From the NCBI GenBank assembly GCA_009692585.1, contig SHYX01000021.1, positions 1 through 64,000 of the forward strand: a stretch of DNA of 64,000 nt. The letters are read 5' to 3'. A model generated the notes under the pieces. The model made no database searches. It saw nothing but the letters and a program-made list of their open reading frames with translations, and was not told the origin of the DNA. A program made the position numbers and the translations under genes. Below are positions 32,705-40,021 of the stretch, piece after piece (the stretch's first letter is position 1; each line of letters opens with the position of its first letter). The stretch comes from Myxococcales bacterium. Lineage in GTDB: Bacteria > Myxococcota > UBA796 > SXON01.

Positions 32705-33880
32705 GTGCGCGTGCTGCTCGCCTATTCGGGAGGACTCGACACGTCCTACCTGCTCTGTCGGCTGTGTCGGGAAGGACACGAGGTGGTCGCGGTGAGCGTC
32801 GACACCGGCGGTTTCGACGCCTCAGAACGCGATGCAATCGCGACGCGTGCCCGCGCGATGGGCGCCACCGAGTACCGGTGCATCGACGCGCGCGAGCGGG
32901 TGTTCCGGCAGCACATCGCCTGGTTGGTCAAGGCCAACGTGCGTCGGGGTGGCGTGTATCCGCTGTGCGTGGGCGCCGAGCGCGTCGTCCAGGCCCAGGT
33001 CGTGGCCGAACAGGCGAAAGGGCTGGGCGCCGACGCCGTCTGCCACGGGAGCACCGGCGCGGGAAACGACCAGATCCGCTTCGACGTGGCGATTCGGACC
33101 CTGCTTCCGGGCGCGCGGATCCTCACGCCGATTCGGGACGAGGGGATCCTCCGCGAGACCAGCGCCGCCTACCTTGCGGAGGCGGGCTTCCCGATTTCGG
33201 CGGAACGACGCACGTATTCGGTCAACCAGGGACTGTGGGGGGTCACCATCGGCGGGAAGGAGACCCACGATGCGTGGGCGTGGCTTCCCGAAGCGGCATG
33301 GCCGACCACGACTGCGCCCGCCGCAGCCCCAGCCGGAGGCGAGGACGTGATCGTGAGTTTCGACGCCGGCGACGTGGTCGGCGGCCTGGCCACCGTCGAG
33401 GCGCTCAATGCGCTCGGCGCACGCCACGGGGTGGGACGGGGCATGCACCTCGGCGACACCATCCTCGGGATCAAAGGGCGCGTCGCCTTCGAGGCTCCAG
33501 CCGCCGCCATCCTCCTCGACGCCCATCGTGAGCTGGAGAAGCTGGTCCTCACGCGGCTCCAACTCACCCAGAAAGAGATCCTCGGCGCCACCTACGGCGC
33601 GTGGCTGCACGAGGGGCTCTACTTCGACCCGGTCATGCGCGACCTCGAGGCCTTCCTCGCTTCGTCACAGAGTCGCGTCACCGGCGACGTCCGCGTGCAC
33701 CTCGAGCAGGGGCGTGTCGAGGTTCACGGCGTCCGCTCGCCATGGTCGTTGATGGACCCGCGCGTCGGAACCTACGGCGAGGCCAACCGGTTGTGGTCCA
33801 ACGAAGACGCGCGCGGGTTCAGCAACGTGTACGGCCTTCAAGGGGTGCTGGCCGAACGCGCGCGCCTGCTCCGTGAGTAG
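32705..33880 (+). CDS. argG: Argininosuccinate synthase
   Basis: 391 residues from GTG 32705. Joins citrulline and aspartate using ATP, the penultimate step of arginine synthesis. Motifs: PP-loop 'LLAYSGGLDTSYLLCRL', 'VCHGSTGAGNDQIRFDV' and 'RDEGILRETSAAYLAEAGFP', then 'GIKGRVAFEAPAAAILLDAH'. It is the first gene of the arginine group, and the only one separated from the rest by a desaturase and a lipoprotein. Its stop overlaps a possible upstream start of the desaturase by eight bases. Confidence 0.95.
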   Translation: MRVLLAYSGGLDTSYLLCRLCREGHEVVAVSVDTGGFDASERDAIATRARAMGATEYRCIDARERVFRQHIAWLVKANVRRGGVYPLCVGAERVVQAQVVAEQAKGLGADAVCHGSTGAGNDQIRFDVAIRTLLPGARILTPIRDEGILRETSAAYLAEAGFPISAERRTYSVNQGLWGVTIGGKETHDAWAWLPEAAWPTTTAPAAAPAGGEDVIVSFDAGDVVGGLATVEALNALGARHGVGRGMHLGDTILGIKGRVAFEAPAAAILLDAHRELEKLVLTRLQLTQKEILGATYGAWLHEGLYFDPVMRDLEAFLASSQSRVTGDVRVHLEQGRVEVHGVRSPWSLMDPRVGTYGEANRLWSNEDARGFSNVYGLQGVLAERARLLRE

Positions 33881-33950
33881 TCTGACACACCCTCACCGCC
33901 GCGCCCTCCACAGTTCGCTGACAGGACGGACGCCCGCGGACGTGGTACCG

Positions 33951-34970
33951 ATGCGCCCCGTGAATACCGACTCCACCGCCGCCCGCCCACCTCGCTCCGC
34001 CGTCGACCGCTGGCTGCTGGGCTTGCTCAACGACGAGCGAGACCTGGAGTTCGTGTACCTGAGCCTCACCTGCCTGACGTTCCAGTGCGTCGCGGTGAGC
34101 CTGTTCTTCGTGGGCGACTGGGTGTGGACGCTCGCCCCCGTCTACTGGGCCGCCTGGGGCTTTGGCCTGGCCGATCGCCTCATCCTGATGCTCCACTGCA
34201 CGAGTCACCGGGCTCTGTATCGGGAGCGACGCCTCAACCAGGTCATTCCCTGGTTGATCGGGCCATTCTTCGGTCAGACCCCGGAAAGCTACTTCGCGCA
34301 CCACATGGGAATGCACCACCCCGAGAACAACCTCCGGGAGGACCTCTCCAGCACCCTCAGCTACCAGCGCGACAGCGTCCGCGCGTGGCTGCACTACGTC
34401 TTCAACTTCCTCTTCATCGGGCTGCCGCTCTTGGCCGACTACCACCGCCGGAAGGACAATCGGAAGCTCCTTCGGCGGCTGCTCGTCGGCGAGGCGGCGT
34501 TCTGGTCGGTGATCGCTCTGTTGTCCCTGGTGAACTGGCAGGCGACGCTCGTGGTCTTCGTCATCCCGGTGATCACGATCCGCGCCCTGATGATGGCGGG
34601 GAATTGGGGTCAGCACGCCTTCGTCGGCGCGGCCGACCCCGCCAACCCCTACCTCAACTCGATCACCTGCATCAACACGCGGTACAACCAGCGCTGTTTC
34701 AACGACGGCTACCACATTTTCCACCACATCAAGCCCCGCACGCACTACACCGAATACCCAGCCGAATTCGAGGCGAATCAGGCCGAGTACGGCCGCCAGG
34801 ATGCCATCGTGTTCGAGGGCATCGACTTCTTCCAAGTGTGGCTGTTCCTGCTCCTGGGACGCCACCGCTGGCTGGCCCGACGAATGGTGCGGCTCCCGGG
34901 CGCGCCGGATCGCTCCGAAGCCGAGGCCGTCGCCTTCCTGAAGTCGCGCCTCACCCCGATCGTCGCGTGA
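33951..34970 (+). CDS. Membrane fatty-acid desaturase-type di-iron enzyme
   Basis: About 339 residues from ATG 33951; a GTG at 33873, overlapping the argG stop, would add 26 residues. Three histidine boxes bind the di-iron centre: 'LHCTSHRAL' (HxxxH), 'FAHHMGMHHPENN' (HxxxHH) and 'YHIFHHIKPRTHY' (HxxHH). Hydrophobic stretches ('FQCVAVSLFFVGDWVWTLAP', 'WSVIALLSLVNWQATLVVFV') indicate an integral membrane protein. It may desaturate or hydroxylate fatty acyl chains; the exact substrate is open. Its position inside the arginine group looks incidental. Confidence 0.82.
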   Translation: MRPVNTDSTAARPPRSAVDRWLLGLLNDERDLEFVYLSLTCLTFQCVAVSLFFVGDWVWTLAPVYWAAWGFGLADRLILMLHCTSHRALYRERRLNQVIPWLIGPFFGQTPESYFAHHMGMHHPENNLREDLSSTLSYQRDSVRAWLHYVFNFLFIGLPLLADYHRRKDNRKLLRRLLVGEAAFWSVIALLSLVNWQATLVVFVIPVITIRALMMAGNWGQHAFVGAADPANPYLNSITCINTRYNQRCFNDGYHIFHHIKPRTHYTEYPAEFEANQAEYGRQDAIVFEGIDFFQVWLFLLLGRHRWLARRMVRLPGAPDRSEAEAVAFLKSRLTPIVA

Positions 34971-34980
34971 TCCGGGCAAC

Positions 34981-35613
34981 GTGGGCTACGCTGCGGCGGT
35001 GCTGATCCTCCTCGCTGCCTGCACCTCGCAGACCATCGTCACCGGCGATTCACACGATGACGCCGAGACGGCCGACACCGGCGACACGTCCGACACCGGA
35101 CCGGCGCCGCGTGACCTCGATGCCGATGGCTACCCGGCGGGCGAGGATTGCATGGACCTCAACGCCGACGTGCATCCCGGCGCGACCGAGGTCTTCAACG
35201 GCCTGGACGACGACTGCGACGGTGTCTTCGACGCCGATGGCGAGTGGTCGGGCTCGGCCCAGGTCGAGGCCACCGCCATCTACGAGGGCGAGCGCTACGC
35301 CTACTCGTTACGGTGCCCCGTGACCGGCCAGCGCACCACGCTCCAGTTCGCATGGACGATGGCGTGCACCCCGGATCCGGACGATGCGCTCGCCCAGCGG
35401 CTCCTGGGCGAGACGCTGAGCGCGACCCCGGTCGATGCCACCGTCGCGCTGGCAGCGTGGTCGGGCGACGTGCGGGTCGCCTCCACCAACGGCTGGGACA
35501 CCGACGCCAAGGGGAGCGCGGCGTGGTCCACGCTGTCCACGGCCTCGTTGGAATTCTCACTGTCGGCCGCGTCGCTTTCGCTGTCGGCCGAGGCGGCGCT
35601 CACCCGGAGGTGA
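34981..35613 (+). CDS. Small MopE-motif lipoprotein
   Basis: 210 residues from GTG 34981. The signal 'MGYAAAVLILLAACTSQTIV' has lipobox LAAC, followed by an Asp/Thr spacer ('DDAETADTGDTSDTGPAPRD'). One MopE-type calcium motif, 'DLDADGYPAGEDCMDLNADV' with 'NGLDDDCDG', precedes a ~130-residue domain of short strands ending in a Ser/Ala/Leu-rich stretch. Function unknown. The spacer and motif are shared with the lipoproteins at 15061-17352 and 26782-28791. Confidence 0.75.
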   Translation: MGYAAAVLILLAACTSQTIVTGDSHDDAETADTGDTSDTGPAPRDLDADGYPAGEDCMDLNADVHPGATEVFNGLDDDCDGVFDADGEWSGSAQVEATAIYEGERYAYSLRCPVTGQRTTLQFAWTMACTPDPDDALAQRLLGETLSATPVDATVALAAWSGDVRVASTNGWDTDAKGSAAWSTLSTASLEFSLSAASLSLSAEAALTRR

Positions 35614-35656
35614 TAGTTCCCCATGCCGCCCTTCGGGACGCACCGGCTCATTGAGC

Positions 35657-35786
35657 CATGAAACTGCTGCGGCATGGGTGACGCCCAGGGTTGTCCAACC
35701 CGACCGCCGCCGGAGGCCGGAAAGCGCAGCTTGGAGGGCGGAGGGTAGGCGACGGTAGGGGGAGGAGGCGGCGAGCGTCTTCCCCC
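35657..35786 (+). repeat. Intergenic hairpin repeat, copy B
   Basis: Starts CATGAAAC, passes GCGGCATGGG, then GGCCGGAAAGCGCAGCTTGG and CGGAGGGTAGGCGACGGTAG, and ends in a 9-bp stem (35758-35766 with 35778-35786, one G-T pair) followed by GTTTCT. The 3' ~70 bases match copy A at about four positions in five by eye. It lies between a lipoprotein gene and the P-loop gene and could terminate transcription or be a small RNA. Confidence 0.6.
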
Positions 35787-35822
35787 GTTTCTGGTTAGCC
35801 GCGGCCTTCTCTCGGGTCGGCC

Positions 35823-36887
35823 GTGAAGGTACTGCTCAACAAGATCGCTTCGGCCACGCGTAATTGCCGACTCGCGCGTGAGGTCACGCTCAGTGCCACC
35901 GTGGCCGCCGAAGAAGGGAGCGTCGTCGCCGTGCGCGCGCTCGACCGGAAGAGCGTCTACAACGAGCTCGAGGACGTCCATGGCCGCATGGCGACGGTCA
36001 ACCAGGGCGACATCATCGCCGGCGTCCTGGGGGAGCGGCGGGCACTTCACGGCTATATTGGGATTGTTCCGAGCGAAGTTAAGGTCGGAGACACGCTCCA
36101 CCTGCTGAACCTCGGCGGGGTCGTCGGCCTTTGCACCAGCTTCAATCCCGACGTCGGGCCCGCTTGCCGCGTGGAGGTGCTCGGCCAGGTGCTGACCTTT
36201 CCGCACCTCGGGGAACGGCGAGGCGTGCCCGCCAGCATCAAGGCCAACGCCCTGCCCAGCGCCGATCACGTCGATCGGAGCGTACCCATCGTCGCCATCA
36301 GCGGGACGTGCATGAACGCGGGAAAGACGTTCGCCGCGTGCGAGATCATCCGCGGCCTCACCCAGCGCGGCCTGCGCGTCGGCGCCGCGAAGCTCACCGG
36401 CGTGTCGCTTCGTCGCGACACGTTGAAGATGGAGGATGTCGGTGCGGTCCGGGCGCTGTCCTTCAACGACGCGGGCATCGTGTCGACGCGGCGCCAGACG
36501 TCGCTTCCCGTGGCGCGGGGGTTGGTCAAGGCGCTCAACGAAGTCGTGCACGGACTCGGCGTCGACGTCATCATCGTCGAGCTGGGTGACGGGGTGATGG
36601 GCGAGTACGGCGTCGAGGAGATCCTGCGCGCGAAGGACCTGATGGCGCTCACCAAAGCCCACATCCTCTGCGCCAACGATCCCGTCGGCGCCTGGGGCGC
36701 GGCGAAGTACTTCGGCGACGATCTGGGCCTGGCGATCTCGGTCGTCTCCGGCCCCCAGACCGACAACGCGGTCGGACGCACCTTCGTCGAGGAGTCCCTC
36801 GGCCTGCCGGCGATCAACGCCCGCACCCAAGGGGATGCGCTCGCCGCCAAGGTGGCTGAGCTGATCGGAGCGGCCCCGCGTGCGTGA
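35823..36887 (+). CDS. P-loop NTPase-like protein coupled to argC, function unassigned
   Basis: 354 residues from GTG 35823. Residues 1-~150 are strand-rich, with 'VRALDRKSVYNELEDVHGRM' and 'GDIIAGVLGERRALHGYIGI'. A P-loop domain follows: 'VAISGTCMNAGKTFAACEII' (Gx4GKT), then 'RVGAAKLTGVSLRRDTLKME', 'DVIIVELGDGVMGEYGVEEI' and 'ILCANDPVGAWGAAKYFGDD'. The fold recalls dethiobiotin-synthetase/DUF1611-like proteins, a loose resemblance only. Its last eight bases overlap argC (GTGCGTGA), so it is translated with the arginine genes. No acetylglutamate synthase or deacetylase is in view, so it may fill a missing step or regulate the pathway. Function is inference. Confidence 0.65.
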   Translation: MKVLLNKIASATRNCRLAREVTLSATVAAEEGSVVAVRALDRKSVYNELEDVHGRMATVNQGDIIAGVLGERRALHGYIGIVPSEVKVGDTLHLLNLGGVVGLCTSFNPDVGPACRVEVLGQVLTFPHLGERRGVPASIKANALPSADHVDRSVPIVAISGTCMNAGKTFAACEIIRGLTQRGLRVGAAKLTGVSLRRDTLKMEDVGAVRALSFNDAGIVSTRRQTSLPVARGLVKALNEVVHGLGVDVIIVELGDGVMGEYGVEEILRAKDLMALTKAHILCANDPVGAWGAAKYFGDDLGLAISVVSGPQTDNAVGRTFVEESLGLPAINARTQGDALAAKVAELIGAAPRA

Positions 36888-37833
36888 CCGGCTGCGAGTC
36901 GCGGTGATCGGCGCGTCCGGGTACACAGGAGCCGAAACCCTGCGCTGGCTCTACGGCCACCCGGGCGTAGAGATCGTGGGTGCGACCGCCCACAAACACG
37001 CGGGGAAGCCGCTCGCGGCGCTCTGGCCGCAGTTCTACGGACGGTCGCTGGTGCTCCAATGCGAGCCGCCACCGGCCGACGCCTACTTCCTGTGCCTGCC
37101 CCATGGCGAGGCCGCCAGACTGAGCCCCACGCTGACCGCGGACACGATCATCGACCTCTCGGGCGACCATCGCCTTCCGGAAGCGCAGCACGAGGCGCAC
37201 TACGGCTTCGCACGGGAGGGCGAGCCCTGGCTCTATGGGCTCCCCGAGCTCGGTGCGGAGCGGCTCCTCGGGGCCGGCCGCATCGCGAATCCCGGGTGCT
37301 TTGCCACGGCACTGGCGCTTTGCCTGCTCCCGCTTTCGGGCAAGCTGAACGGCCGGGTCGCCGCCGTCGGCATCACCGGGAGCACCGGCAGCGGCGCCAC
37401 CCCGAGCGACACCACCCACCATCCGCTGCGCGCCGAGAACCTGCGCGCCTACAAGGTCCTGGCCCATCAGCACGTCCCGGAGGTGGAAAATGCCGTGGGG
37501 GGCATCAAGCTCGACTTCGTCCCGATGTCAGGGCCATTTCGGCGAGGCATCCTGGTCACGATGACCCTGCCCGCCGTCCCCCGTCGGCTCTGGGAGTCCC
37601 ACTACCAACACAACCCGTTGGTCCGGGTCATCGACCGCCCCCCGGAACTGCTTCACGTGCTCGGCAGCCCGCGCGCCGACATCGGCGTGATCGAGGGCGA
37701 CGGCGTCGCCGTCGTCCAGTGCGCGATCGACAACCTCTGTCGTGGTGCGGCCACCCAAGCCATCGCCAACCTGAACCTGCGCATGGGGTGGCGCATGGAC
37801 CTCGGTTTGGACCGAATCGGCGCGGTGCCATGA
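36880..37833 (+). CDS. argC: N-acetyl-gamma-glutamyl-phosphate reductase
   Basis: 317 residues from GTG 36880. Reduces N-acylglutamyl phosphate to the semialdehyde with NADPH. Motifs: 'VAVIGASGYTGAETLRWLYG', catalytic Cys at about 140 in 'RIANPGCFATALAL', then 'GSTGSGATPSDTTHHPLRAE' and 'YKVLAHQHVPEVENAV'. The latter pattern is the form that accompanies acetyl/succinyl-ornithine carbamoyltransferases in other bacteria. It overlaps the P-loop gene by eight bases and argD by four (ATGA). Confidence 0.94.
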   Translation: MRDRLRVAVIGASGYTGAETLRWLYGHPGVEIVGATAHKHAGKPLAALWPQFYGRSLVLQCEPPPADAYFLCLPHGEAARLSPTLTADTIIDLSGDHRLPEAQHEAHYGFAREGEPWLYGLPELGAERLLGAGRIANPGCFATALALCLLPLSGKLNGRVAAVGITGSTGSGATPSDTTHHPLRAENLRAYKVLAHQHVPEVENAVGGIKLDFVPMSGPFRRGILVTMTLPAVPRRLWESHYQHNPLVRVIDRPPELLHVLGSPRADIGVIEGDGVAVVQCAIDNLCRGAATQAIANLNLRMGWRMDLGLDRIGAVP

Positions 37834-38978
37834 CCGTGACCCTGGACGAGTTGGTGGGCGAGCCCGGCCACGAAGCCGACTGGCAGCTCGCGACCTACGA
37901 CAAGCTCCCGTTGCACGTGGTCAAGGGCGAGGGAAGCCGCATCCAGACCGCCGACGGCCGGTGGTACTGGGACTTCTATGGCGGCCACGCGGTGGCGCTC
38001 ATCGGCCACAGTCACCCCACCTGGCGGCGCGTGGTGGCGGAGCAGGCGGAGCGGCTGGTCTTCTACAGCAACGTCGTCCACTGCCCGGTTCGCGCCGCGG
38101 CTTGCCGGGCACTCGTGGAGTTCGCTCCCGCCAACCTCAGCCGGGTATTCCTGAGCAATTCTGGGGCCGAGGCCAACGAGACCGCGCTGAAGCTCGCCCG
38201 CCACCACACCTCCCGCACCGAGGTCGTCGCCTTCGAGGGCTCGTTCCACGGGCGCACGCTCGGCGCGCTCGCCGTCACCCACAGCGACAAGTACCGTCGC
38301 TACGCGCTCCCGGAGTACGGTCACACCCGCTTTGCCCCGTTCGGCGAGGTGCCGTGCCTCGACGATCGCGTCGCCGCCGTGATCCTGGAGCCCATCCAGT
38401 CGCTGGCGGGCATGCGCACCGCAACGCGCGAGTTCCTGCACGGACTGCGCTCCGAGTGCGACCGGGTGGGCGCTCTCTTGATCCTGGACGAGGTCCAGAC
38501 GGCGTGGGGTCGGCTCGGCGCCAACTTCGCGGCAGACTACTACGGTGTCCGCGCCGACCTCATCACCAGCGCCAAGAGCGCGGCGGGTGGCTTCCCCGTC
38601 GGGGTGACACTCGTGGACGACGCCATCGCCGCCACGGTCAAGGCCGGCGATCAGGGCACCACCTTCGGCGCGGGTCCGCTCGCCTGTGCCGCGCTCCTCG
38701 CGACGCAGTACGTCATCGCCTCCGAAGGCCTCGTCGCGCGGGCTCGCGAGCTGGAAACGCACGTGCGAGCCGCATTCCCCGGCGAGGTGCGTGGCCACGG
38801 CGGCCTGCTCGGGCTGGTCTTTGCTGACGCCGTCAAGCCACGGATCGCCGCCCTCCGTGAACTCGGCTTCATCGTCGGCGGCAGCGACGTCCCCACGGTG
38901 ATGCGGCTTATGCCACCGTTGAACCTTCCCTTTGAGGCGATCGATGCGCTCGCCTCCGCCATCCGGAGCCTGCCATGA
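37830..38978 (+). CDS. argD: Acylornithine aminotransferase
   Basis: About 382 residues from ATG 37830. A class-III PLP aminotransferase that makes N-acylornithine from the semialdehyde and glutamate. Motifs: 'VFLSNSGAEANETALKLARH', 'FEGSFHGRTLGALAVTHS', Asp at about 220 in 'LLILDEVQTAWGRLG' (contacts the PLP ring) and the Schiff-base Lys at about 249 in 'LITSAKSAAGGFPVG'. ATGA overlaps occur at both ends, so argC-argD-argF' form one tight operon. Confidence 0.93.
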   Translation: MTVTLDELVGEPGHEADWQLATYDKLPLHVVKGEGSRIQTADGRWYWDFYGGHAVALIGHSHPTWRRVVAEQAERLVFYSNVVHCPVRAAACRALVEFAPANLSRVFLSNSGAEANETALKLARHHTSRTEVVAFEGSFHGRTLGALAVTHSDKYRRYALPEYGHTRFAPFGEVPCLDDRVAAVILEPIQSLAGMRTATREFLHGLRSECDRVGALLILDEVQTAWGRLGANFAADYYGVRADLITSAKSAAGGFPVGVTLVDDAIAATVKAGDQGTTFGAGPLACAALLATQYVIASEGLVARARELETHVRAAFPGEVRGHGGLLGLVFADAVKPRIAALRELGFIVGGSDVPTVMRLMPPLNLPFEAIDALASAIRSLP

Positions 38979-40021
38979 CCCCCACCCTCGAAACCCGCCT
39001 CTACGAAGCCGTCGCCCGCGTCCGCACTCATTGGCGTGGCAGCCGCCTGATCGACGGGCTCGAACCCGGGGTCGACGGCACCCGTGCGCTGTTGGACGTC
39101 GCCCGCATCTACCGTGCCAACCGCCTCGAAATCGGGCGGATGCGGCCGTTGCTCGGCCGAGCGGTCGCGGGCCTGTTCTTCGATCCGTCGCTGCGCACCC
39201 ACACGTCGATGGAAGTGGCGACGGGTCGCTGCGGCGGCCATTTCGTCTACCTCCAAGGCGGGGAGGGCACCTGGAAGATGGAGTTCGACGAGGGGGTGGT
39301 GATGAACGGGAACACCGCGGAGCACGTCAAGGAGGCCGCGCCGGTCCTCTCATCGTATGCGGATGTGCTGGCCGTCCGCGCGTTCCCAAGGACACACAAC
39401 CGCGACGAGACCGTGATTCGCGCCTTCTCGCGCTACGCAGGCGCGCCGCTCATCAACCTGGAGTCCGCACTCGCGCACCCCTGCCAGGGACTCGCCGACC
39501 AGCTCACCATGGCCGACCTGGGTGGCGGGAACAGCTTCCAGGGCAAGAAGGTGTGTTTATCCTGGGCCCCCCACCCGAAGCCGCTGCCGCAGGCCGTCCC
39601 GCTCTCGGTCGTCAGGGCCGCGATTCTCGGCGGCGCCGATCTGCATGTCGCCGCGCCCCCAGGCTTCGACCTCGACGCCGAGGAGATGGAACGGGTGGCC
39701 GGCTTTGCGGCCGACACCGGGGCCAGGCTCACGCTCACCCGAGACCAGGCCGCCGCCACCGAGGGGGCGCTCGTCGTGTACGCCAAGGGTTGGGCGGCCG
39801 AGGACCGCGACGCGCACCCCGCCCTCGCCGCCGAGTACGGAAGCTGGACGGTGGATGACGATGCCATGCGCACCGCCACGGCCTTCCTGCACTGTCTGCC
39901 GGTGAGGCGGAACGTCATCGTGACCGATTCTGTGTTGGACGGTCCGAAGTCGCGGGTGATTCCCCAGGCGGCGAATCGTGAGCCGGTGCAGGCGGCGGTG
40001 CTCCTGAGCTGGCTCCTGTAG
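38975..40021 (+). CDS. argF': N-acyl-L-ornithine carbamoyltransferase (acetyl/succinyl type)
   Basis: 348 residues. It is not a normal ArgF. The pattern matches the AOTCase/SOTCase group: 'LFFDPSLRTHTSMEVA', 'VVMNGNTAEHVKEAAPVL', 'AHPCQGLADQL', 'LVVYAKGWAAED' and 'FLHCLPVRRNVIVTDSVLDG'. In known enzymes the position before EH is Glu (acetyl-specific) or Pro (succinyl-specific); here it is Ala at about 115, so the substrate is uncertain. The carbamoyl-phosphate motif reads S-L-R-T-H rather than SxRTR. It overlaps argD by four bases. The likely product is N-acyl-citrulline, which needs a deacylase not seen here. Confidence 0.88.
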   Translation: MTPTLETRLYEAVARVRTHWRGSRLIDGLEPGVDGTRALLDVARIYRANRLEIGRMRPLLGRAVAGLFFDPSLRTHTSMEVATGRCGGHFVYLQGGEGTWKMEFDEGVVMNGNTAEHVKEAAPVLSSYADVLAVRAFPRTHNRDETVIRAFSRYAGAPLINLESALAHPCQGLADQLTMADLGGGNSFQGKKVCLSWAPHPKPLPQAVPLSVVRAAILGGADLHVAAPPGFDLDAEEMERVAGFAADTGARLTLTRDQAAATEGALVVYAKGWAAEDRDAHPALAAEYGSWTVDDDAMRTATAFLHCLPVRRNVIVTDSVLDGPKSRVIPQAANREPVQAAVLLSWLL

